Positions 45,037-56,368 of a stretch of 64,000 bases of DNA are shown in pieces (the stretch's first letter is position 1; the number at the start of each line of letters is the position of its first letter). Made by a program: the position numbers and the translations under genes. The notes under the pieces are model-generated. The model did no database searches, was not told the origin of the DNA, and saw nothing but the letters and a program-made list of their open reading frames with translations. The stretch is from Pseudomonas sp. ADAK18 (GTDB lineage: Bacteria > Pseudomonadota > Gammaproteobacteria > Pseudomonadales > Pseudomonadaceae). The stretch covers positions 2,397,001 through 2,461,000 of the forward strand of contig NZ_CP052859.1 of assembly GCF_012935695.1 (NCBI RefSeq), written 5' to 3'.

Positions 45037-46578
45037 TTACTTCTTGTCGCTCAATTGCATCTGCCCATCCCAACCACCGCCGAGTGCGGCAATCAGTTGC
45101 ACGCTGGCCACCAGCCGTGTTTGCAGCAGCGTCAGGGCCGTACGTTCGTTGCTCAAGGCGGTTGCCTGGACAACGACCACATCCAGGTAGGCAATCAATC
45201 CGGCTTTGTATTGGTTCTGGGTCAGGCGCAAGGATTCCCGGGCCGCTTCCAGGGCTTCATTAGTGACGCCCGCCTCATCCTGCAGGACCTTGAGCTGAAC
45301 CATGTAGTTTTCCACTTCGCGGAAACCATCGAGCACGGTCTGGCGGTACTTGGCCACGGTTTCGTCGTAGGAGGCCTCGGCGCGGTCGACTTCCGCCGAG
45401 CGCTGGCCGCCGTCAAACAGGGTCATGGCCAGCTTCGGTCCAACCGACCAGAAACGGTTGGGCAGGCTGATCCAGTCGGCGTACGTGCTGCTGGAGTAGC
45501 CGCCTGCCATGCTCAAGGTCAGGTCCGGGTAATAGGCCGTTTTTGCTACGCCGATATTGGCGTTGGCGGCGATCACAGCCCGTTCCGCCGAGGCAATGTC
45601 TGGACGACGCTCCAATAACTGTGAAGGCAGGCTGACAGGAATCTGCGGCAATGCCGGAATATCCTTGCTCACCGCCAGGTTGAAGTTGGCCGGTGGCACA
45701 CCCACCAGCACCGCGATGGCATTTTCCAACTGAGCCCGCTGCCAGATCAGGTCGATCATGCTGGCCTGGGTGCTTTTCAACTGAGTCTGGGCCTGGGCGA
45801 TTGCGTCTTTACCCGACACACCGGCGCGGTATTGGTTTTCGGTCATCTGCAGGGAGCGCTGGTAAGTATCCACCGTGGCTTGCAACAAACGAGTCTGCTC
45901 ATCCATGACCCGCAGTTGCAGGTAGTCCTGCACCAGTTCTGACTGCTGGCTCAAGCGCATGGCCGCCAAATCTGCCGCACTGGCTTCGGCACTGGCTTCA
46001 TTGGCTTCCAGGCCGCGACGCAGCTTGCCCCAGATATCCGCCTCCCAACTGACGCCCAACTGGGCGTTTAGGGTGTCACGAATACCGCTGCTGGAGGTGC
46101 TCAGGCCAGAGCTACTGCTGCCGGTGCCCTGGCTCGCACGGGTTTTCCCGACACTCAGGTCGACACTTGGAAAAAACGCTCCACGGGAACTGCGCACCAG
46201 CGACTGGGCCTGGCGAAAACGCGCTTCAGCCTGGGCCACGCTCTGGTTGGCAGTGTTGAGTTTATCTACCAACTCATTGAGTTGTTTGTCGCCGTACAAC
46301 TCCCACCAAGCGCCACGGGCCAAGGAGTCGCTGGGCGTTGCCTGACGCCAGCCCTGGGCCTCTTTGTACTGGGCCGGCTCGGTGAGTTCCGGACGTTTGT
46401 AGTCCGGGCCGACGGCGCAGGCGCTGAGCAGAACTCCGATAAGCGCCACTCCCATTGTAGGAGCGAGCTTGCTTGCGAAGGTCGTTAACGAAAACACGGG
46501 AAGCCTGACACCCCGATGCGCACTCAGGTTCTTCGCGAGCAAGCTCGCTCCTACAGGGGGAAACGTTGAATCGGTCAT
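45037..46578 (-). CDS. opmB: RND efflux outer-membrane lipoprotein OpmB-like, with REPIN-derived N-terminus
   Basis: 513 residues. From residue 42 on it is a normal OprM/NodT-type outer-membrane factor: a short hydrophobic stretch, the lipobox LLSAC with Cys54, AVGPDYKRPEL and two halves of long helices. The first 41 residues ([18 protein letters not shown]...) are instead translated from a REPIN (46456-46555). The ATG overlaps the muxC stop (ATGA), so this start is probably used by coupling. An in-frame GTG at residue 28 or ATG at residue 42 would be alternative starts. The protein forms the outer channel for the MuxABC pumps. Whether the altered signal peptide still works is a key question. 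Confidence 0.85.
   Translation of the reverse strand: MTDSTFPPVGASLLAKNLSAHRGVRLPVFSLTTFASKLAPTMGVALIGVLLSACAVGPDYKRPELTEPAQYKEAQGWRQATPSDSLARGAWWELYGDKQLNELVDKLNTANQSVAQAEARFRQAQSLVRSSRGAFFPSVDLSVGKTRASQGTGSSSSGLSTSSSGIRDTLNAQLGVSWEADIWGKLRRGLEANEASAEASAADLAAMRLSQQSELVQDYLQLRVMDEQTRLLQATVDTYQRSLQMTENQYRAGVSGKDAIAQAQTQLKSTQASMIDLIWQRAQLENAIAVLVGVPPANFNLAVSKDIPALPQIPVSLPSQLLERRPDIASAERAVIAANANIGVAKTAYYPDLTLSMAGGYSSSTYADWISLPNRFWSVGPKLAMTLFDGGQRSAEVDRAEASYDETVAKYRQTVLDGFREVENYMVQLKVLQDEAGVTNEALEAARESLRLTQNQYKAGLIAYLDVVVVQATALSNERTALTLLQTRLVASVQLIAALGGGWDGQMQLSDKK
46456..46555. repeat. REPIN inside the 5' coding region of opmB
   Basis: Left arm TGTAGGAGCGAGCTTGCTTG (46456-46475) and right arm ending AAGCTCGCTCCTACA are inverted, with one mismatch over 25 bases. 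The 100-base element lies in frame between the ATG and the lipobox of opmB and keeps that frame open. Confidence 0.9.
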
Positions 46579-49500
46579 AGCGCAGTATCCAGAGCAGCAT
46601 CGGTACGCACCCCGCGCCAGCCGTTGAAACGGTGGCGCAGGCGGTCGAGATAAAGGTAAACCACCGGGGTGGTGTAAAGGGTCAGGATCTGGCTGAACAC
46701 CAGGCCACCGATAATCGTCAGGCCCAGGGGCTGGCGCATTTCCGCGCCTTCGGCGCTGCTGATCAGCAGCGGCACGGCACCGAGGATCGCCGCCAGGGTA
46801 GTCATCAGGATCGGCCGCAGCCGCAACAGGCAGGCACTGCGAATCGATGCCAATGGGTCCATGCCCTCCTTGCGCTCCAGTTGCAGCGCCAGGTCGATCA
46901 TCAGGATGGCGTTTTTCTTGACCACCCCGATCAGCAGGAACAGCCCCAGCAGGGAGATCAGGCTGAACTCGCCCCCCAGCACGTAGATCGACAGCAAGGC
47001 GCCGACCCCGGCAGACGGCAAGGTCGACAGGATGGTCAACGGGTGAATGTAGCTCTCATAGAGAATCCCCAGCACCAGGTACACCGCCACCAACGCGCCG
47101 AGGATCATGAACGGCTGGCTTTTCTGGGTAGCCGCGAAGGCATCGGCGGTGCCAGCCATCTTGGCGATCACGTCTTCCGGCAGGCCAACCTTGGCGATTG
47201 CCCGTTCGATGGCTGCGGTGCCCTGCTCTACCGTCACGCCGGGGGACATGTCGAACGCGATATTCTCGGAAGCGAACTGGCCTTCGTGGCTGACCCGGTC
47301 GTCCGCCAGGCTGTTTTCATAGTGCGCAATGGCCGACAGCGGAATCCGCGCGCCAGTGGACGTAATGACCTGCACCTGATTCAGGGTGATCGGGTCCTGG
47401 GCGTACTTCGGATTGACCTCCATCACCACCTGATACTGGTTGAGGCTGTCATAGATGGTGGAAATCTGCCGCTGGCTGTAGGCGTTGTTCAACACCGCCG
47501 TCACCATGTCCATGTCTACCCCCAGGCGCTTGGCCTGATCGCGGTCGACCACCAGTGTCACCTGTTGCGCGCCACGGCCTTCCCGGGCGTCGATGGCGGT
47601 CAGCTCCGGCAGTTCACGCAGCGCAGCAACCACTTTCGGGTACCACAGGCGCAGGGCTGCCAGGTCGCCACTTTGCAGGATGTAGGAGTATTGCGAGGTG
47701 GTCTGGTCTCGGCCACCGCCAAATTGCAGGTCCTGGTCGGCCATCAGCATCAGGCGCCCGCCGGGCACCAGTGGCACGTTCTTGCGCATGCGTTCGATCA
47801 CTGCCTGGGCGGAAATCTTGCGCTCGCTGATGGGCTTGAGCCGCACCAGCATCACCGCGTTGTTGGTGCCGCTGTTGCCACCGATAAACCCGGCCACGCT
47901 TTCCACCGCCGGGTCTTGCAGCACTGCTTTGCGGAAAATCTCCATTTTCGGCTGCATGACGCTGAACGACAGGCCGTCATCGCCACGGACAAAACCGATC
48001 AGTTGGCCGGTGTCCTGCTGTGGCATGAAGGTTTTCGGTACCACCACGTACAGCGCGATATTGACACCTACCGTCACCAGCAGGCTGAGCAGGGTCAGGC
48101 GCCGATGCCGCAGCACCCAATCCAGGCTGCGGGCATAGCCGGCAACCATGCGGTCATTGACCTTCTCGCTCCAGCGCTGCAAGCCGGTTTCTTCGCCCTT
48201 GATGTGGGGCTTGAGCCAGCGGGCGCAGAGCATCGGCGTCAGGCTCAGCGAGACGATCAGCGAGACGATGATCGCCGCCGCCAAGGTGATAGAGAACTCG
48301 CGGAACAGGCTCGTGACGATCCCGCCCATGAACAGGATCGACAGGAACACCGCCACCAACGACACGTTCATCGACAGCAAGGTGAAGCCGACTTCCTTGG
48401 CTCCCAGGTACGCGGCCTTCATCGGCGAAATGCCGTTATCGATATGCCGGGAAATGTTCTCCAGCACCACGATGGCATCGTCCACCACCAAGCCCGTGGC
48501 GAGGATCAGTGCCATCAGCGACAGGTTGTTCAGGGAAAACCCGAACAGGTACATCACCGCAAATGTACCCACCAGCGACACCGGCACTGCCAGGGTCGGA
48601 ATCAACGAGGCCCGGAAGTTACCGAGGAACAGGTAGACCACCAGAATCACCAGGGCTACCGCAATCAGCAGGGTCATCTCGGCTTCGTGCAAGGTGGCGG
48701 TGATCACCGGCGAGCGGTCCATGGCCAGGTTCAATTTGACGCTGGATGGCAACACCGCCTGCAAGGCCGGCAACTGCGCCTTGATCTGCTTCACGGTCTC
48801 GATGATGTTGGCGCCGGACTGGCGGTTGATCACCAGCAGTACTGCCGAATCGTTGTTGAAGAAGCCACTGTTGTAGCGGTCTTCCACGCCGTCGCTGATT
48901 TTCGCCACATCGCTGAGGCGCAACGCCGCGCCGTCCTGGTAGCGAATCAACAGCGGTTCGTAGTCCTTGGCCTTTTCCAACTGGTCATTGGCCTGGATCT
49001 GCCAGTTGCGCTGGCTGTCTTCCAGGGAGCCTTTTGGCCGACGCACGTTGGCATTGGCGATGGTGTTACGCACATCATCCAAAGCCACGCCGTATTGGTC
49101 GAGGGCCTTGGGTTCCAGCTCGATACGTACCGCCGGCAAGGAGCTGCCGCCGATCTGCACTTCACCGACGCCCGGCACCTGGGACAGGCTTTGAGAGAGG
49201 ATGGTGGATGCCAAATCGTAGAGCTGGCCCTTGGGCAACACGTCCGACGTCAGCGATAGCACCATGATCGGCGCTTGGGACGGGTTGATCTTCTTGTAGG
49301 TGGGCATGCTGCGCATGCCGCTGGGCAGCAGATTGCGCGAGGCGTTGATCGCAGCCTGCACTTCCCGCGCCGCGCCGTTGATATCCCGCCCGGAATCAAA
49401 CGCCAGGATGACCCGGGTCGAACCCTGGCTCGAAGAACTGCTCATAGTGGTGATGCCGGCAATTGCACCGAAGGATCGCTCCAGCGGCGTAGCCACCGTG

Positions 49501-49682
49501 GATGCCATCACCTCGGGGCTGGCGCCGGGCAAGCTGGCTTGCACGACGATCACCGGGAAGTCGATTTGCGGCAACGGCGACACCGGCAGCAAATTGAAAC
49601 TGACGCCCCCCAGCAGCATGATCGCCAGGCTCAGCAGCATCGTGGCGACCGGCCGGCGAATAAAAGGTCCGGACAGGTTCAT
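46575..49682 (-). CDS. muxC: RND inner-membrane transporter MuxC
   Basis: 1035 residues of the HAE1/MdtC type: it begins [20 protein letters not shown] and has 12 membrane helices in two repeats. The central helix IV motif [14 protein letters not shown] holds the paired Asp of the proton relay, and the partner [18 protein letters not shown] holds the helix X Lys. Two large periplasmic loops follow helices 1 and 7. With MuxB it forms the heteromeric pump typical of MdtBC and MuxBC. ATGA overlaps join it to muxB upstream and opmB downstream. Confidence 0.93.
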   Translation of the reverse strand: MNLSGPFIRRPVATMLLSLAIMLLGGVSFNLLPVSPLPQIDFPVIVVQASLPGASPEVMASTVATPLERSFGAIAGITTMSSSSSQGSTRVILAFDSGRDINGAAREVQAAINASRNLLPSGMRSMPTYKKINPSQAPIMVLSLTSDVLPKGQLYDLASTILSQSLSQVPGVGEVQIGGSSLPAVRIELEPKALDQYGVALDDVRNTIANANVRRPKGSLEDSQRNWQIQANDQLEKAKDYEPLLIRYQDGAALRLSDVAKISDGVEDRYNSGFFNNDSAVLLVINRQSGANIIETVKQIKAQLPALQAVLPSSVKLNLAMDRSPVITATLHEAEMTLLIAVALVILVVYLFLGNFRASLIPTLAVPVSLVGTFAVMYLFGFSLNNLSLMALILATGLVVDDAIVVLENISRHIDNGISPMKAAYLGAKEVGFTLLSMNVSLVAVFLSILFMGGIVTSLFREFSITLAAAIIVSLIVSLSLTPMLCARWLKPHIKGEETGLQRWSEKVNDRMVAGYARSLDWVLRHRRLTLLSLLVTVGVNIALYVVVPKTFMPQQDTGQLIGFVRGDDGLSFSVMQPKMEIFRKAVLQDPAVESVAGFIGGNSGTNNAVMLVRLKPISERKISAQAVIERMRKNVPLVPGGRLMLMADQDLQFGGGRDQTTSQYSYILQSGDLAALRLWYPKVVAALRELPELTAIDAREGRGAQQVTLVVDRDQAKRLGVDMDMVTAVLNNAYSQRQISTIYDSLNQYQVVMEVNPKYAQDPITLNQVQVITSTGARIPLSAIAHYENSLADDRVSHEGQFASENIAFDMSPGVTVEQGTAAIERAIAKVGLPEDVIAKMAGTADAFAATQKSQPFMILGALVAVYLVLGILYESYIHPLTILSTLPSAGVGALLSIYVLGGEFSLISLLGLFLLIGVVKKNAILMIDLALQLERKEGMDPLASIRSACLLRLRPILMTTLAAILGAVPLLISSAEGAEMRQPLGLTIIGGLVFSQILTLYTTPVVYLYLDRLRHRFNGWRGVRTDAALDTAL

Positions 49683-52600
49683 GGCTCAACCGGCTCCAGG
49701 CGCTCAGGCTGTTTGCCCCAGCGACGGCCCAGGCGATCGAAGTACAGGTAGATCACCGGGGTGGTAAACAGCGTCAGGACCTGACTCAACAGCAACCCGC
49801 CGACCATCACCAGGCCCAGGGGTTGGCGCAGTTCGGCGCCAGAACCTGTGGCCAGCATCAAGGGCACCGCACCGAACAGCGCAGCCAGTGTGGTCATCAG
49901 GATCGGTCGGAAGCGCAACAGTGCCGCCTGGTAGATTGCCGTCTGCGGGTCCAGGCCCTGGTTGCGTTCGGCGTCGAGGGCGAAGTCGATCATCATGATC
50001 GCGTTCTTCTTGACGATACCGATCAGCAGGATGATGCCGATAATCGCGATCATCCCCAAGTCGTTTCCGCTGATCAGCAAGGCCAGCAAGGCCCCCACCG
50101 CTGCCGATGGCAAGGTCGACAGAATGGTAATCGGGTGGATGTAACTCTCATAGAGCACACCCAGTACGATGTACATGGTCACCACCGCCGCCAGGATCAA
50201 CAGCAAGGTACTCGACAGCGATGCCTCGAACGCTTGGGCCGCGCCCTGGAACTGCGTCTGTACGCCCACCGGCATGCCGATGTCTTTCTGGGTCTGGTTG
50301 ATCAGCTCGACGCCCTTGCCCAGCGCCACGCCGGGCGCCAGGTTGAACGACATCATCACCGCCGGGAACTGGCCGATATGGGCAATCGCCAACTGCGCCT
50401 GGCGCTGTTCCACATGGGCCAGGCTCGACAGCCGCACTTGGCCGCCATCAGTGGTTTTCACATGGATCTGGTTCAGCGCATCCGGCCCCAGGGTTTCCCC
50501 GGACTGGGCCTGCAACACCACGCGGTATTGGCTGGCCTGGGTGTAGATGGTGGAAATCTGCCGCTGGCCAAAGGCGTCGTACAGCGCGTCGGTGATGGTC
50601 GACACCGATACACCCAGGCGCGAGGCGGCGTCACGGTCGATCACCAGATACACCTGCAACCCCTTGTCTTGCAGGTCACTGGCCACGTCGGTGAGTTCCG
50701 GCAATTGGCTGAGGGCATGCACCAGCTTGCCGCTCCACAGGGCCAGCAGTTCGGCATCCGGTGAAGACATGCTGAATTGGTACTGGGTACGACTGACGCG
50801 GTCTTCGATGGTCAGGTCCTGCACCGGCTGCATGAACAGGCGGATGCCCACCAGCTTGTCCAGTTCCGGCTGCAGGCGCGTGATGATCTGCGCTGCGCTC
50901 AAGTCCCGTTGGTTGTGGGGTTTGAGGTTGATCAGCAAGCGACCGCTGTTGAGGGTGGCATTATCGCCGTCGACACCGATATAGGACGACAGGCTCTGGA
51001 CCGAAGGATCCGCCAGGATAACCTTCGCCAGTTCCTGCTGACGCTGGCTCATGGCGGCGAAGGAAATGGATTGCGGCGCTTCGGAAATACCCTGGATCAC
51101 CCCGGTGTCCTGCACCGGGAAGAAGCCCTTGGGCACCACCATGTACAGCACCACCGTCAGGCCCAGGGTGGCGACGGCTACCAGCAAGGTCAGCGGCTGG
51201 TGCTTGAGTACCCATTGCAGCTTGCGTCCGTAGGCTTCGATCAACCAGTCGATCCAGGCGCCGCTGGCCTTGTAGAAGCGGCCTTGTTCTTCTTCCTTGG
51301 GTTCGCGCTTGAGCAAACGGGCGCACATCATCGGCGTCAGGGTCAGTGACACCACCAGGGAAATCAGGATCGCCACCGCCAGAGTGATAGCGAACTCACG
51401 GAACAACCGCCCGACCACGTCTGCCATGAACAGCAGCGGAATGAGTACCGCAATCAGCGACAGGGTCAGGGAAATCAGGGTGAAACCGATCTGCTTGGCG
51501 CCCTTGAGCGCAGCGTTCAGCGGTGTCTCGCCCTCCTCGATATAGCGGGAAATGTTCTCCAGCATCACGATGGCGTCGTCCACCACAAAACCGGTGGCGA
51601 TGGTCAGGGCCATCAACGTCAGGTTGTTGACCGAGAAACCGGCCAGGTACATCACGCCAAAGGTACCCACCAGCGACAGCGGCACGGCGATGGACGGAAT
51701 GATAGTGGCGCTGAAACGGCGCAGGAACAGGAACGTCACCATCACCACCAGGGCGATAGCGATCAGCAATTCGTGTTGCACGTCGGTGACCGAGGCGCGG
51801 ATGGTCTGGGTACGGTCGGTGAGAACCGTCACGTCCAGGCCCGCCGGCAGGTTGTCGGTGATGCTCGGCAGCAAGGCCTTGATCCGGTCGACCACCTCAA
51901 TCACGTTGGCCCCTGGCTGACGCTGGATATTCAGCAGCACAGCCTGGTTTTCATTGGCCCAGGCAGCAAGGCGCTCGTTTTCCGCACCGTCGACGATCTG
52001 CGCAACGTCCTTGAGACGCAACGGTGCACCGTTGTTGTAGGCGAGGATCAGCTCGGCGTATTCCTTGGGCGAGACCAACTGGTCGTTGGCGTCGAGCATC
52101 GAGACCCGGGTTGGGCCGTCGAAGTTACCCTTGGGCTGGTTGACGTTGGACGCGCCGATCAAGGTGCGCACATCCGACAGGTTCAAGCCATTGGCGGCCA
52201 GGGCCTCGGGGTTGACCTTGATTCGTACCGCCTGGCGCTGGCCGCCAGCGATGCTGACCATGCCGACGCCGCTGATCTGGGCGATTTTCTGCGCCATGCG
52301 GGTGTCGACCAAGTCATTGAGCTTGGGCAACAGCATGGTTTTTGAGGTGATGGCCAGTGTCAGCACCGGGGTGTCCGCCGGGTTGACCTTGTTGTACACC
52401 GGTGGCGCCGGCAAATCCTTGGGCAACAGGTTGGTGGCGGCGTTGATGGCAGCCTGGACCTGTTGCTCGGCGACATCCATGTTGATGTCGAGGTTAAAGC
52501 GCAGGGTCAGCACCGACGCGCCGCCGGAACTGGTGGACGCCATCTGGGTCAGGCCGGGCATCTGCCCGAACTGGCGCTCCAGCGGCGCGGTCACTGCACT

Positions 52601-52780
52601 GGTCATTACGTCCGGGCTGGCGCCGGGGTACAGGGTCATGACCCGGATGGTCGGGTAATCGACCTGAGGCAAGGCCGAAACCGGCAGCAAGCGATAAGCG
52701 ATCACGCCGGCCAGGACAATGGCCAGCATGCTCAGAGTGGTGGCTACCGGGCGAAGGATGAACAGCCGCGAGAGGTTCAT
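49679..52780 (-). CDS. muxB: RND inner-membrane transporter MuxB
   Basis: 1033 residues, MdtB type: [20 protein letters not shown], then [17 protein letters not shown] (conserved periplasmic entry). The relay motif [14 protein letters not shown] in helix IV and [18 protein letters not shown] in helix X are both present. It differs enough from MuxC to be its partner rather than a recent duplicate. Known substrates of MuxABC-OpmB in P. aeruginosa include aztreonam, macrolides, novobiocin and tetracycline. Overlapping starts and stops with muxA and muxC indicate one coupled transcript. Confidence 0.93.
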   Translation of the reverse strand: MNLSRLFILRPVATTLSMLAIVLAGVIAYRLLPVSALPQVDYPTIRVMTLYPGASPDVMTSAVTAPLERQFGQMPGLTQMASTSSGGASVLTLRFNLDINMDVAEQQVQAAINAATNLLPKDLPAPPVYNKVNPADTPVLTLAITSKTMLLPKLNDLVDTRMAQKIAQISGVGMVSIAGGQRQAVRIKVNPEALAANGLNLSDVRTLIGASNVNQPKGNFDGPTRVSMLDANDQLVSPKEYAELILAYNNGAPLRLKDVAQIVDGAENERLAAWANENQAVLLNIQRQPGANVIEVVDRIKALLPSITDNLPAGLDVTVLTDRTQTIRASVTDVQHELLIAIALVVMVTFLFLRRFSATIIPSIAVPLSLVGTFGVMYLAGFSVNNLTLMALTIATGFVVDDAIVMLENISRYIEEGETPLNAALKGAKQIGFTLISLTLSLIAVLIPLLFMADVVGRLFREFAITLAVAILISLVVSLTLTPMMCARLLKREPKEEEQGRFYKASGAWIDWLIEAYGRKLQWVLKHQPLTLLVAVATLGLTVVLYMVVPKGFFPVQDTGVIQGISEAPQSISFAAMSQRQQELAKVILADPSVQSLSSYIGVDGDNATLNSGRLLINLKPHNQRDLSAAQIITRLQPELDKLVGIRLFMQPVQDLTIEDRVSRTQYQFSMSSPDAELLALWSGKLVHALSQLPELTDVASDLQDKGLQVYLVIDRDAASRLGVSVSTITDALYDAFGQRQISTIYTQASQYRVVLQAQSGETLGPDALNQIHVKTTDGGQVRLSSLAHVEQRQAQLAIAHIGQFPAVMMSFNLAPGVALGKGVELINQTQKDIGMPVGVQTQFQGAAQAFEASLSSTLLLILAAVVTMYIVLGVLYESYIHPITILSTLPSAAVGALLALLISGNDLGMIAIIGIILLIGIVKKNAIMMIDFALDAERNQGLDPQTAIYQAALLRFRPILMTTLAALFGAVPLMLATGSGAELRQPLGLVMVGGLLLSQVLTLFTTPVIYLYFDRLGRRWGKQPERLEPVEP

Positions 52781-54084
52781 GCGCCGCCCTTTTGCGCCTT
52801 GCCGGCAGCAGCCGGGCCTTGCGGTGCCTTGGCCGCCGGTTGGCCCTGCAGGTGTTCGGTCGGCGTAGTCGGGACTTCGGCGCTGTCGTTGACCACTTCA
52901 ACCTCGCTGCCGTCCTTCAGGCGGTCGGTGCCTTCCAGTACCACCCGGTCGCCAGCGGCCAGGCCTTCCTTGATCACGGTGTTCTCACCATCGCTGTCAC
53001 CAATCACCAACGGAAGTATCTTGACCTTCTTGTCGCCATCGAGGGCGTAGACGAAGGTACCGTTGTTGCCAAACTGAATCGCGGCGGAAGGTGCCAGGAC
53101 TACGTTATGCAGGGTATCGGCCAGCAGGTGCACATTGACGAACTGGTTGGGAAACAGCACCTGGTCCTGGTTATCGAAGCGCGCCTTGAATTTCAGGGTA
53201 CCAGTGGTCACGTCAATCTGGTTGTCGAGACTTTGCAACACGCCGGTGGCTTGGCGTTTGACGTCGCCACGGTCCCAGGCTTCCACCGGCAGCTTGTTGC
53301 CGCCACGGTAGCGAGCGAGCACGACGCCCAGGGTGGTTTCCGGCAGGGTGAAAGCCACGCTGATGGGCTGGGTCTGGGTGATCACGGCCAGGGCAGTGGT
53401 GTCATTGGCGGCGACAAGGTTGCCGACGTCCAGTTGGCGCAGGCCTACACGTCCGGCAATCGGCGCACGGATCTTGGTGAAGTCGAGGTTGAGCTTGGCG
53501 TCATCCACCGCGCCCTGGTTGGTCTTGACCGTGCCCTGGTATTGCAGGACCAGCGCTTCGGCGGTGTCCAGGGTTTGCTTGGCGATACTGTCTTGCGCAT
53601 ACAGATCACGATAGCGCTGAACGTCAACCTGGGCGTTTTTCAACTGAGCCTGGTTCTGCAAGAGCGTGCCCTGGGCCTGAAGCAAGGCGTTCTGGTAACT
53701 GCGTGGGTCGATCTCTGCCAGCAGGTCACCGGCCTTGACCATCTGCCCTTCCTCGAAGGCAATCTTGACCAACTCCCCCGCTACCCGGCTGCGCACGTTG
53801 ATGGTGTTCAACGCGGTCACGGTACCCAGGGCCTTGTAGTACACCGGAAACTCTCCCAACACCGCCGGCGAAACGCGTACCGGCACCGGGCCGGTCGAGC
53901 CACCGAAGCCAGGGCGCATCATGCCCGACTTGCCAGCATGCCCGGCGGGCTTCTTCTCGGTGCTGTCTTTATGGCTGCCAGGCCAGAATTTCCAGCACAG
54001 GCCGGCAATAACCAGCAGGACGAGTAAGCCGAACAGCCAGCGGCGGGAGTTACGGGGGGTGGATTGCATGGAATGATCAACCAT
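52777..54084 (-). CDS. muxA: RND periplasmic adaptor MuxA
   Basis: 435 residues, HlyD/AcrA family. An N-terminal membrane anchor ([18 protein letters not shown]) is followed by a lipoyl-like domain in two halves ([20 protein letters not shown] and [20 protein letters not shown]) flanking an alpha-hairpin ([24 protein letters not shown]), then a beta-barrel. The C-terminus is alanine/lysine-rich. It links MuxBC to OpmB. Two in-frame starts, 54084 and 54069, have no clear ribosome binding site; the longer is given. First gene of muxABC-opmB. Confidence 0.92.
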   Translation of the reverse strand: MVDHSMQSTPRNSRRWLFGLLVLLVIAGLCWKFWPGSHKDSTEKKPAGHAGKSGMMRPGFGGSTGPVPVRVSPAVLGEFPVYYKALGTVTALNTINVRSRVAGELVKIAFEEGQMVKAGDLLAEIDPRSYQNALLQAQGTLLQNQAQLKNAQVDVQRYRDLYAQDSIAKQTLDTAEALVLQYQGTVKTNQGAVDDAKLNLDFTKIRAPIAGRVGLRQLDVGNLVAANDTTALAVITQTQPISVAFTLPETTLGVVLARYRGGNKLPVEAWDRGDVKRQATGVLQSLDNQIDVTTGTLKFKARFDNQDQVLFPNQFVNVHLLADTLHNVVLAPSAAIQFGNNGTFVYALDGDKKVKILPLVIGDSDGENTVIKEGLAAGDRVVLEGTDRLKDGSEVEVVNDSAEVPTTPTEHLQGQPAAKAPQGPAAAGKAQKGGA

Positions 54085-54230
54085 TGGGCGCGAGAGCTTC
54101 TTCTTTGGGAGGCTGAAAGATAAGCACTAGAGCGCTGTAAGAAAAGCGCCTTTACCGGCTATTTACCTTTGGAGTTACAACTTTTCACTTTTACAGTTGA
54201 AACTTCAGTGTCCTGGCTAAGCCGCTGAAC

Positions 54231-54264
54231 CATAAATAAAAACGGCCTGGACTAGGCCAGGCCG
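54231..54264 (-). terminator. Terminator upstream of tpx, minus strand
   Basis: Minus-strand hairpin CGGCCTGG-6-CCAGGCCG followed by TTTTTATTTATG. It lies 53 bases after the tpx stop and closes that gene before muxA. Confidence 0.85.
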
Positions 54265-54316
54265 CAATCATGCATCAAACGTGTTACTGCAAAACGACAG
54301 TCATGTGCAGTAATCG

Positions 54317-54817
54317 TTACTTCAAAACAGCCAGGGCCGCTTCGTAGTTTGGCTCTTCAGCGATTTCTTTGACCAGTTCGCTGTGCAGAACGTTGTCATT
54401 TTCGTCCAGCACGACAACCGCGCGAGCGGTCAGGCCCTTGAGTGGACCGTCAGCGATGGCTACGCCGTAGTTTTCTTTGAACTCGGCACCACGAAGGGTG
54501 GACAGGTTCTTCACGTTTTCCAGGCCTTCGGCACCGCAGAAGCGCGCCTGGGCGAATGGCAGGTCAGCGGAAATGCACAGTACAACGGTGTTGGCCACGT
54601 CATTGGCCTGGGTGTTGAACTTGCGCACGGAGGTAGCGCAGGTCGGAGTGTCGACGCTAGGGAAGATATTCAGCACTTTGCGCTTGCCGGCAAAGCTGGC
54701 CAGGGTAGCGTCCGACAGATCGCCGGCAACCAGGGAAAAGGCTGGGGCCTTGGAACCGGCTTGTGGCAGTTGGCCATTGACTTGGACAGGGTTGCCTTTA
54801 AGGGTGACTTGAGCCAT
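54317..54817 (-). CDS. tpx: Thiol peroxidase Tpx
   Basis: 166 residues from the ATG at 54817 ([15 protein letters not shown], the family start; an in-frame start at 54877 is less likely). Atypical 2-Cys peroxiredoxin: the peroxidatic Cys is in [16 protein letters not shown] and the resolving Cys in [11 protein letters not shown]. It reduces alkyl and lipid hydroperoxides with thioredoxin. GAGGAATC-type ribosome binding bases lie upstream. Single gene; a near-duplicate 20-base motif upstream may be an operator. Confidence 0.95.
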   Translation of the reverse strand: MAQVTLKGNPVQVNGQLPQAGSKAPAFSLVAGDLSDATLASFAGKRKVLNIFPSVDTPTCATSVRKFNTQANDVANTVVLCISADLPFAQARFCGAEGLENVKNLSTLRGAEFKENYGVAIADGPLKGLTARAVVVLDENDNVLHSELVKEIAEEPNYEAALAVLK

Positions 54818-54869
54818 GAACGGATTCCTCTTGTGGATTTTGGTAGAACGAATTCGAGAGGCCGAAGTT

Positions 54870-54917
54870 AAACACAAAGTGATTCACGGACCTACGGTCA
54901 AACACAAATTGTCACGG
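54870..54917. promoter_or_regulatory. Direct repeat in the tpx upstream region
   Basis: AAACACAAAGTGATTCACGG (54870-54889) and AAACACAAATTGTCACGG (54900-54917) are near copies spaced 30 bases apart, three helical turns. They lie between tpx and the divergent glycosyltransferase gene. A binding site for a dimeric regulator is possible. Confidence 0.4.
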
Positions 54918-54998
54918 TCCATGCTGCAACGCGAGAACCGGGCCGCTGTGGTTTAATTGCCGCGTTTTTTGCCCTGCCCCATTAAGGAACGCTTTTTG

Positions 54999-56288
54999 AT
55001 GAATCAGCCCGCCACCAAAGTCCTGGTTATCGGTTATGTCTGGCCAGAACCCCGCTCCTCGGCGGCCGGTGGCCATATGATGCAGATTCTGCAGAGCTTC
55101 CTGGATCAGGGCTGGGACGTCACCTTCAGCAGCCCGGCGACCATTGGTGAACACAAGGCCGACTTGCCGGCGCTGGGCATTCGCGAATGTGCCATCGAGC
55201 TTAATAGCAGCAGCTTCGACGACTTTATCCGCACATTGGCCCCGGACATCGTGCTGTTCGACCGATTCATGATGGAAGAGCAATTCGGCTGGCGGGTAGA
55301 AAAGCACTGCCCCGACGCGTTGCGGGTGCTGGAAACATCAGATTTGCAAAGCCTGCGGGATGCCCGCCAGCAGCGTCTCAAGGAGTACCTTAAACGCAAG
55401 CCCGAAGCGGATGACTTTAGCGCGGTGTTCTGCGAAGCGTTGGACGAAGAGTTCCAGTTGATGGCTGAAAGTGACTTGGCCAAACGAGAGATTGCTGCCA
55501 TTTATCGCTGCGACATCAGCCTGATGATCTCCGATGTGGAAATCCAGTTGCTGACCGATCACTTCAAGGTGCCCGCCGCCCTCCTCCACTGGTGCCCGCT
55601 GATGGTCGAAGCACCGACCGCCGCCTTCGCGCCGTTTGAGGATCGGGCGCACTTCCTGAGCATTGGCAACTTTCGCCACGCCCCCAACTGGGATGCCGTG
55701 TTGTGGATGAAGAACAGCGTCTGGCCGTTGATCCGCCAGCAACTGCCCGGCGCGCAACTGCATGTGTACGGGGCCTACACCCCGCCCAAGGCCACGGCAT
55801 TGCACAACCCGGCCCAGGGTTTTCACGTAATGAACTGGGCCGAAGATGCCCTACAGGTGATGACCGCTGCACGCATCTGCCTCGCACCGTTGCGCTTTGG
55901 TGCCGGGATCAAGGGCAAGCTGGTGGACGCGATGCTCTGTGGCACACCCAACGTCACCACGCCAATCGGCGCCGAAGGCATGGGCGATGATCAGCCATGG
56001 CCCGGAGCAATCGAGCGCAGCGCCAGTACCTTGGCGGCCGCGGCGGTTGCCTTGTATCAGGACCCGGACAGTTGGGCCAAGGCTCAGGAAAACGGCCGCA
56101 GACTGCTGTCTCGCCGCTACGCCCAGGAAATCCATGGCCCGGCGCTGGTGGAGCGTCTGGAGCAATGCCGCAGCCAGTTGGCCGAACACCGACGCAACAA
56201 TTTCACCGGCAGCATGCTGCGCCATCACCTGCACAAAAGCACCCAGTACATGGCGCAGTGGATCGAGGCAAAAAACCGCAGCGTTTAA
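54999..56288 (+). CDS. Glycosyltransferase (GT4/GT-B type)
   Basis: 429 residues from the ATG at 54999 with AAGGAA upstream (an in-frame start at 54957 is less likely). The C-terminal half is a GT-B nucleotide-sugar domain: FLSIGNFRHAPNWDAV, QLHVYGAYTPPKA, HVMNWAEDALQVMTAARICLAPLRFGAGIKGKLVDAMLCG, with the E-x-x-x-like region near TPIGAEGMGDDQ. The N-terminal half is atypical (VLVIGYVWPEPRSSAAGGH). No signal peptide. Substrate unknown. It is a single gene with an AraC regulator 80 bases downstream. Confidence 0.8.
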   Translation: MNQPATKVLVIGYVWPEPRSSAAGGHMMQILQSFLDQGWDVTFSSPATIGEHKADLPALGIRECAIELNSSSFDDFIRTLAPDIVLFDRFMMEEQFGWRVEKHCPDALRVLETSDLQSLRDARQQRLKEYLKRKPEADDFSAVFCEALDEEFQLMAESDLAKREIAAIYRCDISLMISDVEIQLLTDHFKVPAALLHWCPLMVEAPTAAFAPFEDRAHFLSIGNFRHAPNWDAVLWMKNSVWPLIRQQLPGAQLHVYGAYTPPKATALHNPAQGFHVMNWAEDALQVMTAARICLAPLRFGAGIKGKLVDAMLCGTPNVTTPIGAEGMGDDQPWPGAIERSASTLAAAAVALYQDPDSWAKAQENGRRLLSRRYAQEIHGPALVERLEQCRSQLAEHRRNNFTGSMLRHHLHKSTQYMAQWIEAKNRSV

Positions 56289-56368
56289 CCATATAAACAG
56301 CAGGTGCTGGCGAGGTAGCAGGCAAAGGGGCATTATCCTTTTGGCAACCACTATAAAGCGACTGCAGC

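Noticed and set aside
45037..46578. opmB considered a pseudogene because of the repeat insertion
   Set aside because: The frame stays open through the repeat and the lipobox and downstream protein are intact, so it is listed as a CDS with an altered N-terminus.
46632..49259. 875-codon open frame on the plus strand
   Set aside because: Antisense to muxC; it arises from GC-rich codon bias, has no family motifs and is rich in His, Gln and Arg as antisense frames of Pseudomonas genes usually are.
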